Source: JAAYRG01 sp964643255
GTDB taxonomy: Bacteria; Bacillota; Clostridia; Lachnospirales; Lachnospiraceae
DNA: 64,000 bases
NCBI GenBank assembly: GCA_964643255.1
Contig: CAZXSM010000002.1
Location: 5,555-69,554, forward strand
Direction of reading: 5' to 3'
In this document: positions 24,234 to 33,968 of the stretch, piece after piece
Layout: each line of letters opens with the position of its first letter
Position numbering within the stretch: the first letter of the stretch is position 1
Notes under the pieces: model-generated
Seen by the model: the letters and a program-made list of their open reading frames with translations, nothing else
Databases searched by the model: none
What the model was told of the DNA's origin: nothing
Program-made: the position numbers and the translations under genes

Positions 24234-25031
24234 TTAATTATACATTTTGCCTAGTGGAACTAACTTTCTAGAACCACCACTGTTTTCTTTTTTCTTTTTA
24301 CCCACATCTGCATAAAGTTCTAATCTATGAACTTGAAAAGCAAATTCATTATATGGAATATCAAGATATTCATGAAAAGTTTCCATAACCAGTTCTGGTT
24401 TTATATTCTCTACACTACCACTAGCAAGTTGTATATATATTTTTAAACCATTATTATATAATTGTTCTTGACTTTTAGTAACACACATATTGGTTTCCGA
24501 ATTAGGAAAGCTATTAAAATCATTTAAGGTGAAGGCATATTTATATATGTGGTCTTTTAAATCAATTTCTCTTGATGATTTTTTAGTTTTTTTAATGATT
24601 TTAATTGTATCTTGATTATAAAAGTCTTTAAATCTTTCCTTAAAATCTTCTATAGATAAAAATTCATAACCATCCTTTAGTGAAACAAGATAATCAGCTC
24701 CACCTACCACTGCCATTGCATTTTTACTATCATCAGGTAAAATGTCAAACTGGGTAACACTAATGTTATTGGCCATTACCTTATTTATTTTGTCCATCAT
24801 TATCTCTGGTTCATCAGAACTATTAAGAGTTACATCTAAATACTCTCCTTGGCTTGTTAAACCAACTCCTAGTGGGGATGCAAATGTTAAGAGGGAATGT
24901 GGATTATAACCTTGTGAATAGGTTAGGTCAAGCTTTGCACGTTTAAATGCTTTTTGAAAATACCTCAGTAAATCCAGATGACCAATAAACTTAGCTGACC
25001 CTGTTTTTGTAAATTTTATTCGAGCAACCAT
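24234..25031 (-). CDS. TIGR03936-family radical-SAM-linked protein (DUF2344)
   Basis: A 265-residue protein with the family start RIKFTKTGSAKFIGHLDLLRYFQKAFKRA and YSQGYNPHSLLTFASPLGVG. It always follows the TIGR03960 radical SAM gene in clostridia, here three bases downstream, and probably forms a functional unit with it. The reaction is unknown; the placement before rng and rplU hints at RNA or ribosome modification. Confidence 0.9.
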   Translation of the reverse strand: MVARIKFTKTGSAKFIGHLDLLRYFQKAFKRAKLDLTYSQGYNPHSLLTFASPLGVGLTSQGEYLDVTLNSSDEPEIMMDKINKVMANNISVTQFDILPDDSKNAMAVVGGADYLVSLKDGYEFLSIEDFKERFKDFYNQDTIKIIKKTKKSSREIDLKDHIYKYAFTLNDFNSFPNSETNMCVTKSQEQLYNNGLKIYIQLASGSVENIKPELVMETFHEYLDIPYNEFAFQVHRLELYADVGKKKKENSGGSRKLVPLGKMYN

Positions 25032-25033
25032 AA

Positions 25034-26908
25034 TTATACACTTCCTCCTAACCTGTTAAAGCATACTCCACCTTCAAAGACTGTAGCACCACAATTTACA
25101 CAAGCTTCGATACAATTAGGTGTAGTCTTTTCTTTAAGACTTCTATTATATTCTCTCCATAAGAATTCTTTTGTTACTCCAATATCAATAAAATCCCATG
25201 GAAGTATTTCATCAAATTCTTTCTGCCTATGAGCATAAAAATCAATATCAATATCATTTTTCTCAAAAGCTTGTACCCATTTATCATAATCAAAATGTTC
25301 TGACCAAGAATCATAGATACATCCAGACTTATAGGCATCATATATAGCCTTAGCTACTCTTCTATCTCCTCTAGCAAATACACCTTCTATTATACTAGTT
25401 TCAGCGCTGTGCCAGCTATATCTTATACTCTTACGGTTAAGCATGTCGTTAATCTTGCTTTTTAAGAAACGCTGCTTTTCTAAATAGTTATCTTTAGTCT
25501 CCATAGATACCCATTGAAAGGGTGTAAATGGTTTTGGAACAAAATATGAAGTACTGGCATTAATATTAACTCGTCCCTGTCTTTTATCCTTAGGAATCTC
25601 ATAGTATAATCTTGCAATTTTATCTGACAAAACAGCAATTTCTTCAACATCTTCAAAGCTTTCTGTAGGAAGTCCTAGCATAAAATATAACTTAACCTTA
25701 TTCCAACCACCTTTAAAGGCTTCATTAGCACCATTTAGAATTTCTTCTTCTGTTAGTCCTTTATTAACAACATCCCTAAGTCTTTGACTCCCTGCCTCCG
25801 GTGCAAAGGTTAGGCTACTTTTCCTAATATCTTGAACCTTGCTCATTACATCTAATGAAAATGAATCAATTCTAAGAGAAGGCAAGGAAATATTAACTCC
25901 CTTACTTCCATATTCGTCTATAAGATGATAAACAAGTTCTTGTAGCATTGAGTAATCACTGGAAGATAAAGAACTTAATGAGATTTCCTCATGGCCAGTG
26001 TTTTCAAGCATTTGACCTGCAACATTTTGTAAATATGATAAACTTCTTTCTCGTACTGGTCTATATACCATTCCAGCTTGACAGAAGCGGCATCCCCTTA
26101 TACAGCCCCTTTGAATTTCAAGGACAACTCGGTCCTGAGTTACTTGAACATATGGAACTATTGGTTTTGTTGGATAATAAGTATCACTTAAGTCCATTTC
26201 AACTTGTCTTTTTATTTTATCTTTTGCCCCAGGATTATTTTTAGTAAATGATTTAATTGTTTTATCTTCATTATACTCAACATCATAAAACATAGGTATA
26301 TATATACCATCTATACTTGCTGCTTTCTCAAGAAATTCTAATCTGGAACCACCTTGATTTTTATTTTCTTTATAAATATCTAATAGGTCATTATAGTTAG
26401 TTTCAGCCTCACCTATATAAAACATATCAAAATAATCTGCAATTGGCTCAGGATTATAGGTACAAGGACCTCCGCCTATCACTATAGGATCATTTCCACC
26501 CCTGTCCTTAGCAAGTAAAGGAATTTGGGACAAATCAAGTATCTGCAGTATGTTTGTATAACACATTTCATATTGAATTGTGATACCAAGAAAATCAAAA
26601 TCTTTTATAGGGTCTTGAGATTCTAGAGCAAACAATGGAATGTTTTCTTGTCTCATAATCTTGTCCAAATCTACCCAAGGTGAATACACCCTTTCACAAT
26701 ATGTGTCTTGTCTTTCATTAAACATATCATAAAGGATTTGAATACCTAAATGAGACATACCTATCTCATATACATCTGGAAAACACATAGCAAAACGTAT
26801 ATCAATATTGGCTGGGTCTTTTCTTATCATGTTTATTTCATTACCTATATACCTGGCTGGTTTATCAACAGATAATAATATTTCATCTGAAAGTGCTAAT
26901 TTGTTCAT
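25034..26908 (-). CDS. TIGR03960-family B12-binding-like radical SAM protein
   Basis: A 624-residue protein: an N-terminal B12-binding-like Rossmann domain (FPDVYEIGMSHLGIQILYD), then a radical SAM core with the cluster motif CIRGCRFCQAG, and a C-terminal region with a CVNCGATVF cysteine cluster at the end. It leads the conserved pair with TIGR03936. The substrate is not established; the context suggests RNA or ribosomal protein modification. Confidence 0.92.
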   Translation of the reverse strand: MNKLALSDEILLSVDKPARYIGNEINMIRKDPANIDIRFAMCFPDVYEIGMSHLGIQILYDMFNERQDTYCERVYSPWVDLDKIMRQENIPLFALESQDPIKDFDFLGITIQYEMCYTNILQILDLSQIPLLAKDRGGNDPIVIGGGPCTYNPEPIADYFDMFYIGEAETNYNDLLDIYKENKNQGGSRLEFLEKAASIDGIYIPMFYDVEYNEDKTIKSFTKNNPGAKDKIKRQVEMDLSDTYYPTKPIVPYVQVTQDRVVLEIQRGCIRGCRFCQAGMVYRPVRERSLSYLQNVAGQMLENTGHEEISLSSLSSSDYSMLQELVYHLIDEYGSKGVNISLPSLRIDSFSLDVMSKVQDIRKSSLTFAPEAGSQRLRDVVNKGLTEEEILNGANEAFKGGWNKVKLYFMLGLPTESFEDVEEIAVLSDKIARLYYEIPKDKRQGRVNINASTSYFVPKPFTPFQWVSMETKDNYLEKQRFLKSKINDMLNRKSIRYSWHSAETSIIEGVFARGDRRVAKAIYDAYKSGCIYDSWSEHFDYDKWVQAFEKNDIDIDFYAHRQKEFDEILPWDFIDIGVTKEFLWREYNRSLKEKTTPNCIEACVNCGATVFEGGVCFNRLGGSV

Positions 26909-27014
26909 TATTCCTATCTCCAGTCTATTTTAAAACATTTATCTTTGTCTTGTATATTTAAATCTAGCAAGCATAAATTATACATTATTAGAGTCATAAA
27001 TACAAATAAAACAT

Positions 27015-27383
27015 CTATTTAATTCTTTCTAAAATTGATACGAAAAAATCTTGGGTCTGTTCTAAAGATATATTATTTGTAATCATTGTTTCTATACTAC
27101 TAGTATGGTCTGTTCCATATTTTCCGTCAAGAGAACAAATTGTTACTACAGTTAAAAATATTGCAAATGCACATATTGTTCTAATTAATAAAGATCTATA
27201 AGGAGACATTTCTCCTTCACTATTTTTTGTTTTACTAGAATTGTTATATGTAAGGCTACTTGTTTTTTTATTTTTTGTAAAACCCTTATTAGAATCATTC
27301 AAATTCCTATAACAGCTTTGTCTTGCTCTCTCAACAAACTCAGCTCTTGACCTATCTGTTTTATGTTCATGTATGTCATCCAT
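27015..27383 (-). CDS. Single-pass membrane protein of unknown function
   Basis: A 122-residue protein that I do not recognise. Residues 1-65 are very polar (rich in Lys, Asn, Arg, Ser) and presumably cytoplasmic. One membrane helix follows (about 68-88, LLIRTICAFAIFLTVVTICSL), then about 35 residues outside. The ATG at 27383 after GGAGGG is the start; an 18-codon extension upstream lacks a ribosome site. The layout (short cytoplasmic tail, one helix, short outer domain) resembles accessory division or sporulation proteins. That is only a resemblance. Confidence 0.6.
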   Translation of the reverse strand: MDDIHEHKTDRSRAEFVERARQSCYRNLNDSNKGFTKNKKTSSLTYNNSSKTKNSEGEMSPYRSLLIRTICAFAIFLTVVTICSLDGKYGTDHTSSIETMITNNISLEQTQDFFVSILERIK

Positions 27384-27553
27384 TTTAACCCTCCTAATAT
27401 TAGTACCTTTATATATCATAATATTCCTTATTAACATTTTTTATGCCTTAAGAGACTATTGATTTTATTGAAATTTATATTAGAATATGTCTTTATATAT
27501 TTAAAATTCATAAGTAGATTTAAATTTTTCCCTTAATGTTTATTCTAGTAACG

Positions 27554-27582
27554 TTGCAATATGTCGATTTATCATTTATAAT
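27554..27582 (+). promoter_or_regulatory. tyrS promoter
   Basis: TTGCAA (27554-27559), 17 bases, TATAAT (27577-27582). The leader of about 30 bases is too short for a T-box, and none is visible. Confidence 0.7.
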
Positions 27583-27619
27583 TATTCTAATTTTAATATA
27601 AGTTAAGGAGGACATGTAA

Positions 27620-28855
27620 ATGTCTAAAAATGTATACGATGTATTACAAGAACGCGGTTTTATTGAACAAGCAACACATGAAAAGGAAATAAGAGATTTG
27701 TTAGGTAAAGAGCAAGTAACCTTTTATATAGGCTTTGACGCTACTGCTGATAGTTTAACAGCAGGACATTTTCTTACGATTATGGCTATGACTCATATGC
27801 AAAAAGCAGGTCATAAACCAATCGCTTTACTTGGCGGAGGAACTACTTTAATTGGGGACCCTTCTGGTAGGTCTGACATGAGACAACTTATGACTATAGA
27901 AAAAATTAACCATAATGTAGAATGTTTTAGAAAACAAATGTCTCAATTTATTGATTTTAGTGAAGGCAAAGGAATTATTGTAAACAATGCTGACTGGCTA
28001 TTAGATTTAAACTATGTTGAATTTATGAGAGAAGTTGGAGTTCATTTCTCTGTTAACAAGATGCTTACTGTAGATGCTTACAAGAACCGTATGGAACACG
28101 GTCTTACTATGTTTGAATTTAACTATATGCTAATGCAAGCATATGACTTCTTAAAACTTAATAAAGATTATGATTGTACCCTTCAACTAGGTGGTAATGA
28201 CCAATGGTCTAATATTATTGCTGGTGTTGACTTAATCCGTAAAAAAGAACAAGTTCCAGCTTTTGGACTAACCTTTAAACTTCTTACTACTGCTGATGGA
28301 ACTAAGATGGGTAAAACACAAAAAGGTGCAGTATGGTTAGATCCTAATAAGACAAGCCCATATGAATTCTACCAATACTGGAGAAATGTTGAAGATTCTA
28401 AAGTGGAAGAATGTCTAGGTCTACTAACCTTCCTTCCTATGGATGAAGTAAGAAGACTTGGAGCCTTAGAAGGTTCAGAAATCAACAAGGCCAAAGAAGT
28501 TCTAGCTTACGAAATTACTAAAATAGTTCATGGTGAAGATGAAGCTAATAAAGCTAAAGAAGCTGCAACATCTTTATTTAAGGGAAGCCAAGATACAGAA
28601 AATATTCCAACTACAAACTATACATCTGATGAGTTTGAAGCTGGTATCAATATACTAACCTTACTAGTAGACTCAAAACTAGCCTCATCAAGGTCTGACG
28701 CTCGAAGAACAGTACAACAAGGCGGGGTAACTATAGATGATAATAAAATCGAAGATATCAACAAGACCTTTACTCCTGATGACTTTAACACAGATGATGG
28801 TCTATTAATCCGCAAAGGCAAAAAGAATTACCATGTTTTTAAAATAGAGGCTTAA
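27620..28855 (+). CDS. tyrS: Tyrosyl-tRNA synthetase
   Basis: A 411-residue class I synthetase: YIGFDATADSLTAGHF (HIGH-equivalent), GGGTTLIGDPSGR, QLGGNDQWSNI, the KMSKS-equivalent DGTKMGKT, and a C-terminal S4 RNA-binding domain (SRSDARRTVQQGGV). It charges tRNA-Tyr. Strong SD AAGGAGG, own promoter and terminator, single gene on the plus strand. Confidence 0.97.
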   Translation: MSKNVYDVLQERGFIEQATHEKEIRDLLGKEQVTFYIGFDATADSLTAGHFLTIMAMTHMQKAGHKPIALLGGGTTLIGDPSGRSDMRQLMTIEKINHNVECFRKQMSQFIDFSEGKGIIVNNADWLLDLNYVEFMREVGVHFSVNKMLTVDAYKNRMEHGLTMFEFNYMLMQAYDFLKLNKDYDCTLQLGGNDQWSNIIAGVDLIRKKEQVPAFGLTFKLLTTADGTKMGKTQKGAVWLDPNKTSPYEFYQYWRNVEDSKVEECLGLLTFLPMDEVRRLGALEGSEINKAKEVLAYEITKIVHGEDEANKAKEAATSLFKGSQDTENIPTTNYTSDEFEAGINILTLLVDSKLASSRSDARRTVQQGGVTIDDNKIEDINKTFTPDDFNTDDGLLIRKGKKNYHVFKIEA

Positions 28856-28881
28856 GTAAAAGCTTAAAATAATTTATAAAT

Positions 28882-28912
28882 AAAAAATGGAATCTCACGA
28901 TTCCATTTTTTT
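28882..28912. terminator. Bidirectional terminator between tyrS and the SNF2 gene
   Basis: Stem AAAAATGGAATC with GATTCCATTTTT around TCAC, with A and T runs on both sides. It serves the two convergent genes. Confidence 0.88.
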
Positions 28913-31900
28913 ATGAAAATATATCTTCAAGCTCTTCACGAGTTAAGCTGTTTACAAAAATTTCTTTTGAATGAATAATTGAATCTGACAATTCTTTTTT
29001 ACGTTTTTGCAACTTATAAATTTTTTCTTCAATTGTGTTTTTTGTTATCATTTTCATAACATGGACTGTTTTATCTTGCCCAATACGGTGAACCCTATCT
29101 GTAGCTTGTTCTTCTACCGCAGGATTCCACCATGGATCATAGTGAATAACCGTATCTGCCCCTACTAGATTAAGACCTGTACCTCCAGCCTTTAAGGAGA
29201 TTAAGAATATTTCCCTTTCCCCTTCATTAAATCTTTTTACATATTCATTTCGATCTTTTATCTTAGTACTACCATCCAAATAAAAGTAGTCTATGTTATT
29301 TTCATCAAGAGAATCTTTTATAATGGAAAGCATAGATGTAAACTGAGAAAAAAGTAATATTCTGTGTTTATTAGCTAAGGCTTCATTAATAATATCCTCA
29401 AGCATCATTAGTTTACCACTTCCACCATCATAATCTTCTAAAAAAGTTGAAGGATGGCAACATATCTGTCTTAGTCTAGTTAGTACTGTCAATATTTTGA
29501 TCTTGCTTTTCTCAAAGCCATGGTCCTCAATCTCTGAAGTAAGTTCATTTCTAGCATTAGCCAAATATGAATTGTAGAGCAGCCTTTGTTCCTCTGTCAT
29601 GTCTGAGACCTTTTTCTCTTCTATTTTATCAGGTAACTCTTTTAATACATCTTTTTTCATACGTCTAAGTATAAAAGGTGAGGTCTTGTTACGTAATTCT
29701 TCTAATGCTTGTTCATCACCTTTTAGAATCGGTTTTTCTATCTCTTTAGAAAATTTACTGTGACGAGATAAATATCCTGGCATTATAAAATCAAATATTG
29801 ACCACAATTCTGTTAAAGAGTTCTCTATTGGAGTACCAGTAATAGCAAATCTATGTTTAGACTTAATTAACTTAACTGATTTTGAATTTAATGAGTTTGG
29901 ATTTTTTATATTTTGAGCCTCATCTATAAAGATAGTATTAAAATGGATATCCTTATATAAATCAATATCTCTTCTAATAAGTGGATATGAAGTAATCCAA
30001 ATATCAGTCTCCTTATCATTCTCAATTATTTTCTTTCTTTCTTCAGGTGTACCAATTATAATCGTAGAAGTCAGATCAGGTGCAAATGTTTCAATTTCAT
30101 CTTGCCAGTTATAAACTAAGGATGATGGACAGACTACTAAGAATTTATCATCTTTAGCAACATCTATCCTGGATTTGATATAAACAATTGATTGAAGAGT
30201 TTTACCCAGTCCCATATCATCTGCAAGAATTCCACCTAGACTATAATTAGCTAAGGTACGAAGCCATTTATATCCGGTAATTTGATAATTACGCAGTGTG
30301 GCGTTAATTCCTTTAGGAAGAACATAATCCTTAACTTCAGGATTCATAATAGTATCTACTAAGTCAACAAAACTTTCACTTTTTTCTACTTTTATTCGTT
30401 CATTGTCTAAGGCATTTTCTAAATACACTGCCTCACTATTAGGAAGCTCTATTGTAGATTTATCCATATCCTTATATAAAATATTTAAGTTAGATAAGAT
30501 TTGATAAACATCTTTAATTAATGGGTCATCTAGCTTTATATAATTATTATTTTTCAGTCTATAATATTTTTTCTTAACCCTGTAAGCTCTTAATATCTCC
30601 TTTAATTCACTACTTGGAATATCTTCAAACTCCAGATTAAACTCTAGCAAATTCAAATCACTAGACAAACTAACCTGAGCATTTACATTGCTTGGATAGG
30701 TTATCTTCATAGTTTTATAAGTTTCTGTATAATACACTTCACAAACTTCAGTTAATTCATTAATCTTTTCAGATAAGAATCTATATATTTTATCATCATT
30801 ATCCATAACAAATCTATTTTCGTCTGGTTGAAATCCGTAGCTTTCTAGCAACTCAATAAAAGAATCTTCTTCTAAAGCTTGTCTTAGAATAATATATTCA
30901 TCATTAGGTGGTAATGAAAATGAGTTGAATTCAATATTACCATAACGAAAGTGAAGTTCTGCAATTACACTAGATTTCTCCAAATCCAAATATACAACTG
31001 CTTCTAGATCTTCAGTTATAAATTTGTCCTTGATTTCTTCAGGAATAGAAACTTGAAATGTTTCATTAATAGTTGGCAATATGATTTCTAAAAACTTATC
31101 TCTATTAGCACCTACAAAATATAAAGGCTTACTATCTTCTCCTAAATGATTATAAAATGGAGCATAGTTTCTAATAAACCTTTTGTTTGGTTGATATATT
31201 ACTTTATCCATATATAGTAACTGACCTGTTTGCATCAATGGAATCACATCATGTTTACCGCAATACTCCATTGATACTCCATTATCTTCTAGGTGTATTT
31301 GATATTCAATATCAGGGTTAGATATATTATAAGTTGTGTTTTCATATGTTTTATCATAGAGTTCAAGTATAAAATTCGAACCTTCAATTATATTTAAAAA
31401 CCTAAAAAGCAGGTTTGACGAAAGTAAAACCTTATCTTTATCAAACACATCATTATGAAACTTAACATTACTTATTTTTTGAATTTCATAAATTTCCATT
31501 AGAAAATCCATTATTTCTTGAGATCTTTTGTCAAACTTACTTATACCAGGAATAAACTTGAAATTCTTACCAAGAGAAATTGTTTTTTCGTCATAGTAAT
31601 CATTTATAAACTTCTTAATAGATTGTATCTTATAAAGTTGATGACTACCTGCACGGAAGGTAACATATGAATTGGATTTATTTCTATCAATTAATTCCGG
31701 TATGTTTAAGATTACTTCTAATGTAAAGGTTTCACCTTTTGGTACAATCACTTCACGGTTGTGAAAATACTCCAAAATTTGAAAGATTGCTTTATCTTCG
31801 GGATTATCAGGCTCATCCATTAAAGTTTTTTCTTCATAATTTAACACAAAAAACAAAGCAGTAACCATATGTCTACAGCCACCGTCATGTTTTAAATGAT

Positions 31901-32117
31901 TAGCACAGTTACAATGGTGCTTAAACTTACCATCTTCAAATACATCAATAGTAACTAAATACTTGAATTTATCTTCAATGGTTATGCGGTATTGTTTCTT
32001 TCCTTTTGACCATGTAGCATTAGTAATCTTATTATCTTTAAAATCTTTTAGTCCTTGAGAGTATACTAAATCATCATAAGCTAAATTCCTTATGCCTAAT
32101 CTTGTTAGTTGTAACAT
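28911..32117 (-). CDS. SWIM zinc-finger SNF2/Rad54-family helicase
   Basis: A 1068-residue protein. Near the N-terminus a SWIM finger (HCNCANHL ... CRHM) binds zinc. The middle is a long mixed region typical of bacterial SNF2 proteins. The C-terminal 480 residues form a two-lobe SNF2 ATPase: GGILADDMGLGKTLQ, DEAQ, HRFAITGTPIENSLTELWS, SQFTSM and AGGTGLNLVGADTVIH ... RVHRIGQ. It probably remodels or translocates on DNA or RNA-polymerase complexes. Stand-alone gene; its stop overlaps the shared terminator. Confidence 0.94.
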   Translation of the reverse strand: MLQLTRLGIRNLAYDDLVYSQGLKDFKDNKITNATWSKGKKQYRITIEDKFKYLVTIDVFEDGKFKHHCNCANHLKHDGGCRHMVTALFFVLNYEEKTLMDEPDNPEDKAIFQILEYFHNREVIVPKGETFTLEVILNIPELIDRNKSNSYVTFRAGSHQLYKIQSIKKFINDYYDEKTISLGKNFKFIPGISKFDKRSQEIMDFLMEIYEIQKISNVKFHNDVFDKDKVLLSSNLLFRFLNIIEGSNFILELYDKTYENTTYNISNPDIEYQIHLEDNGVSMEYCGKHDVIPLMQTGQLLYMDKVIYQPNKRFIRNYAPFYNHLGEDSKPLYFVGANRDKFLEIILPTINETFQVSIPEEIKDKFITEDLEAVVYLDLEKSSVIAELHFRYGNIEFNSFSLPPNDEYIILRQALEEDSFIELLESYGFQPDENRFVMDNDDKIYRFLSEKINELTEVCEVYYTETYKTMKITYPSNVNAQVSLSSDLNLLEFNLEFEDIPSSELKEILRAYRVKKKYYRLKNNNYIKLDDPLIKDVYQILSNLNILYKDMDKSTIELPNSEAVYLENALDNERIKVEKSESFVDLVDTIMNPEVKDYVLPKGINATLRNYQITGYKWLRTLANYSLGGILADDMGLGKTLQSIVYIKSRIDVAKDDKFLVVCPSSLVYNWQDEIETFAPDLTSTIIIGTPEERKKIIENDKETDIWITSYPLIRRDIDLYKDIHFNTIFIDEAQNIKNPNSLNSKSVKLIKSKHRFAITGTPIENSLTELWSIFDFIMPGYLSRHSKFSKEIEKPILKGDEQALEELRNKTSPFILRRMKKDVLKELPDKIEEKKVSDMTEEQRLLYNSYLANARNELTSEIEDHGFEKSKIKILTVLTRLRQICCHPSTFLEDYDGGSGKLMMLEDIINEALANKHRILLFSQFTSMLSIIKDSLDENNIDYFYLDGSTKIKDRNEYVKRFNEGEREIFLISLKAGGTGLNLVGADTVIHYDPWWNPAVEEQATDRVHRIGQDKTVHVMKMITKNTIEEKIYKLQKRKKELSDSIIHSKEIFVNSLTREELEDIFS

Positions 32118-32206
32118 CTAAAACTCCTTTAAAAAATATATATTTATAATATAATTTACATCTACCTATTATACCATACTTATAAAGATAATTCATCCTT
32201 TTGCCT

Positions 32207-32488
32207 TTATATAATCTCTCTTTCAACATTGATTATGTCTCCTGGAACTAAAGTTTCTATATAATTTAGGATCTTATCAATTTGACTATCAATAATTCTT
32301 TTGTTATTAGAAACAAGGGAAATGCCAATTACTATATTCTTGTGAATATCTTGATCTTCTACTTCTGCAATAGATACGTTAAACTTATTTCTAACCTTTG
32401 AACATATACTTTTTACTATAGCCCGTTTTTCCTTCAAAGATTGGGCAAATGATATATATATTTTTACTTTAACTATACCAACAAGCAT
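32207..32488 (-). CDS. DUF503 (YlxP-like) protein
   Basis: A 93-residue DUF503 protein, recognised by LVGIVKVKIYI and SLKEKRAIVKSICSKVRNKFNVSIAEVEDQD. The family is small and ferredoxin-like in fold; in Bacillus it is YlxP, next to translation factors, with an unproven role in ribosome function. SD GAGGTG. Confidence 0.9.
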   Translation of the reverse strand: MLVGIVKVKIYISFAQSLKEKRAIVKSICSKVRNKFNVSIAEVEDQDIHKNIVIGISLVSNNKRIIDSQIDKILNYIETLVPGDIINVEREII

Positions 32489-32558
32489 AATATCACCTCT
32501 TCTTACTCCAATATAATATATATTTACTATATTGAAAATACCAAGCTTATATTTTATT

Positions 32559-33830
32559 TCAATATATTTGGTTTATCCATAAAAAGAATACTTTTTCAAA
32601 GCAGTAGTCAAAATCTATTTCAGATATACTATCCCTTGTGAGTATTGGTATTTCTTTGATAAAGTCATCATTTACATAGTAATTAGCTTTACCAATTATA
32701 GTATTTTCATCAACTGGAGCTTGAATTTGTTGGGGCATAAAGTAATCAATTCTTATGCTATCATTAGCTCCTACAAGTATGGGGATTTCACCATCATAAT
32801 ATAAGTGATTAATCTTTTCTATTCCATCTTTAACGTAGATGGGAGTAAATGTGTGGGGGTAAAATATATTTATTTTTTCAAAATTATTTCTACCATAATC
32901 CATTAGCTTTCTTGTATCTTTCCATTTAAAGCTACGATTTGGAGGCCAGCCACTGGCTAGTACAGAGGATATGTATGTCTTATTATTTTCTTTTACACCA
33001 CCAACAAAGCAATATCCTGCATTATTAGTGAATCCAGTTTTTATTCCAATTGCTCCATCATACATATATAAGAATTTGTCTTTATTAGAAACCATAAAGT
33101 TCCGTCCCTTAGTTAACTCACTAAAGGTCCAATTAGGGGCATTTGTTATAGCTATAAAGTCTGGGTTAAGAACAGCATAAGCCCCTATCTTACATATTTC
33201 TACAGCTGTCGTGTAGTGTCCTTCAGCATCTAGTCCATTAGGGGTAACAAAGTTTGTATCTATACACCCAAGTTCCTTTGCCTTTTCATTCATCATAGAA
33301 GCAAATCCCTCTACACTTGTACCAACATGTTCTGCTATAGCAACTGCCACATCATTATGGGATTCTAACATTAGGGAATGTAACAAGTCTCTCATATAAT
33401 ATTGTTGGCCTTCTTTAATACCTAGTTTAACAGGCGGCATAGTGGAAGCATGTTTTGAAACCATGACAATATCATCCATATTACTGTTTTCTAAAGCAAT
33501 AATACAGGTCATTATCTTGGTAGTACTAGCCATAGCCTTCCTACTATATCCATCTTTCTCGTATAAAACTCTCCCACTATTACCATCTATTAAGGCTGCA
33601 TTTAGGGCATTTAACTTAATATTCTCTTCTTCTCTTATAGTCGGCTTATTAATTCGATTCATCTTACTATCTAGATACAATGTATATTCATTTTCTCTTA
33701 TTTCTGGGTCTGCAATACTATAACTTTCTTCCTCTGCTGTCATAAGCTCATTTAAACCACTATAGTATCTAGCAGAAAAAACTCCAATAAAAAAACAAAC
33801 AATAAAAATTGCTAATAATCGCTTCCTCAT
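32559..33830 (-). CDS. D-alanyl-D-alanine carboxypeptidase (DacF type), copy 1
   Basis: A 423-residue low-molecular-weight penicillin-binding protein: N-terminal membrane anchor or signal (RKRLLAIFIVCFFIGVFSA), catalytic STTKIM (SxxK), SHN, and KTGFTN (KTG). A C-terminal beta domain follows about residue 330. It trims the terminal D-Ala of stem peptides. The ORF opens at a GTG (33839), but ATG 33830 follows GGACGTGA. A second copy (47317-48549) has the same leader. Confidence 0.9.
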   Translation of the reverse strand: MRKRLLAIFIVCFFIGVFSARYYSGLNELMTAEEESYSIADPEIRENEYTLYLDSKMNRINKPTIREEENIKLNALNAALIDGNSGRVLYEKDGYSRKAMASTTKIMTCIIALENSNMDDIVMVSKHASTMPPVKLGIKEGQQYYMRDLLHSLMLESHNDVAVAIAEHVGTSVEGFASMMNEKAKELGCIDTNFVTPNGLDAEGHYTTAVEICKIGAYAVLNPDFIAITNAPNWTFSELTKGRNFMVSNKDKFLYMYDGAIGIKTGFTNNAGYCFVGGVKENNKTYISSVLASGWPPNRSFKWKDTRKLMDYGRNNFEKINIFYPHTFTPIYVKDGIEKINHLYYDGEIPILVGANDSIRIDYFMPQQIQAPVDENTIIGKANYYVNDDFIKEIPILTRDSISEIDFDYCFEKVFFLWINQIY

Positions 33831-33968
33831 AAACTTCACGTCCTACAATTAACCTATAATAAAGTTTATAGAAAAAATTAAAATATATACATGATTATTA
33901 ACTTATATCTATGATTTGTAGTTTTCTAAAAAGTTAAAGATAAGCTTACACCTGTAATTTTATTGATT

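Noticed and set aside
27438..27619. A T-box riboswitch before tyrS
   Set aside because: The leader after the promoter is about 30 bases and has no specifier or antiterminator structure.
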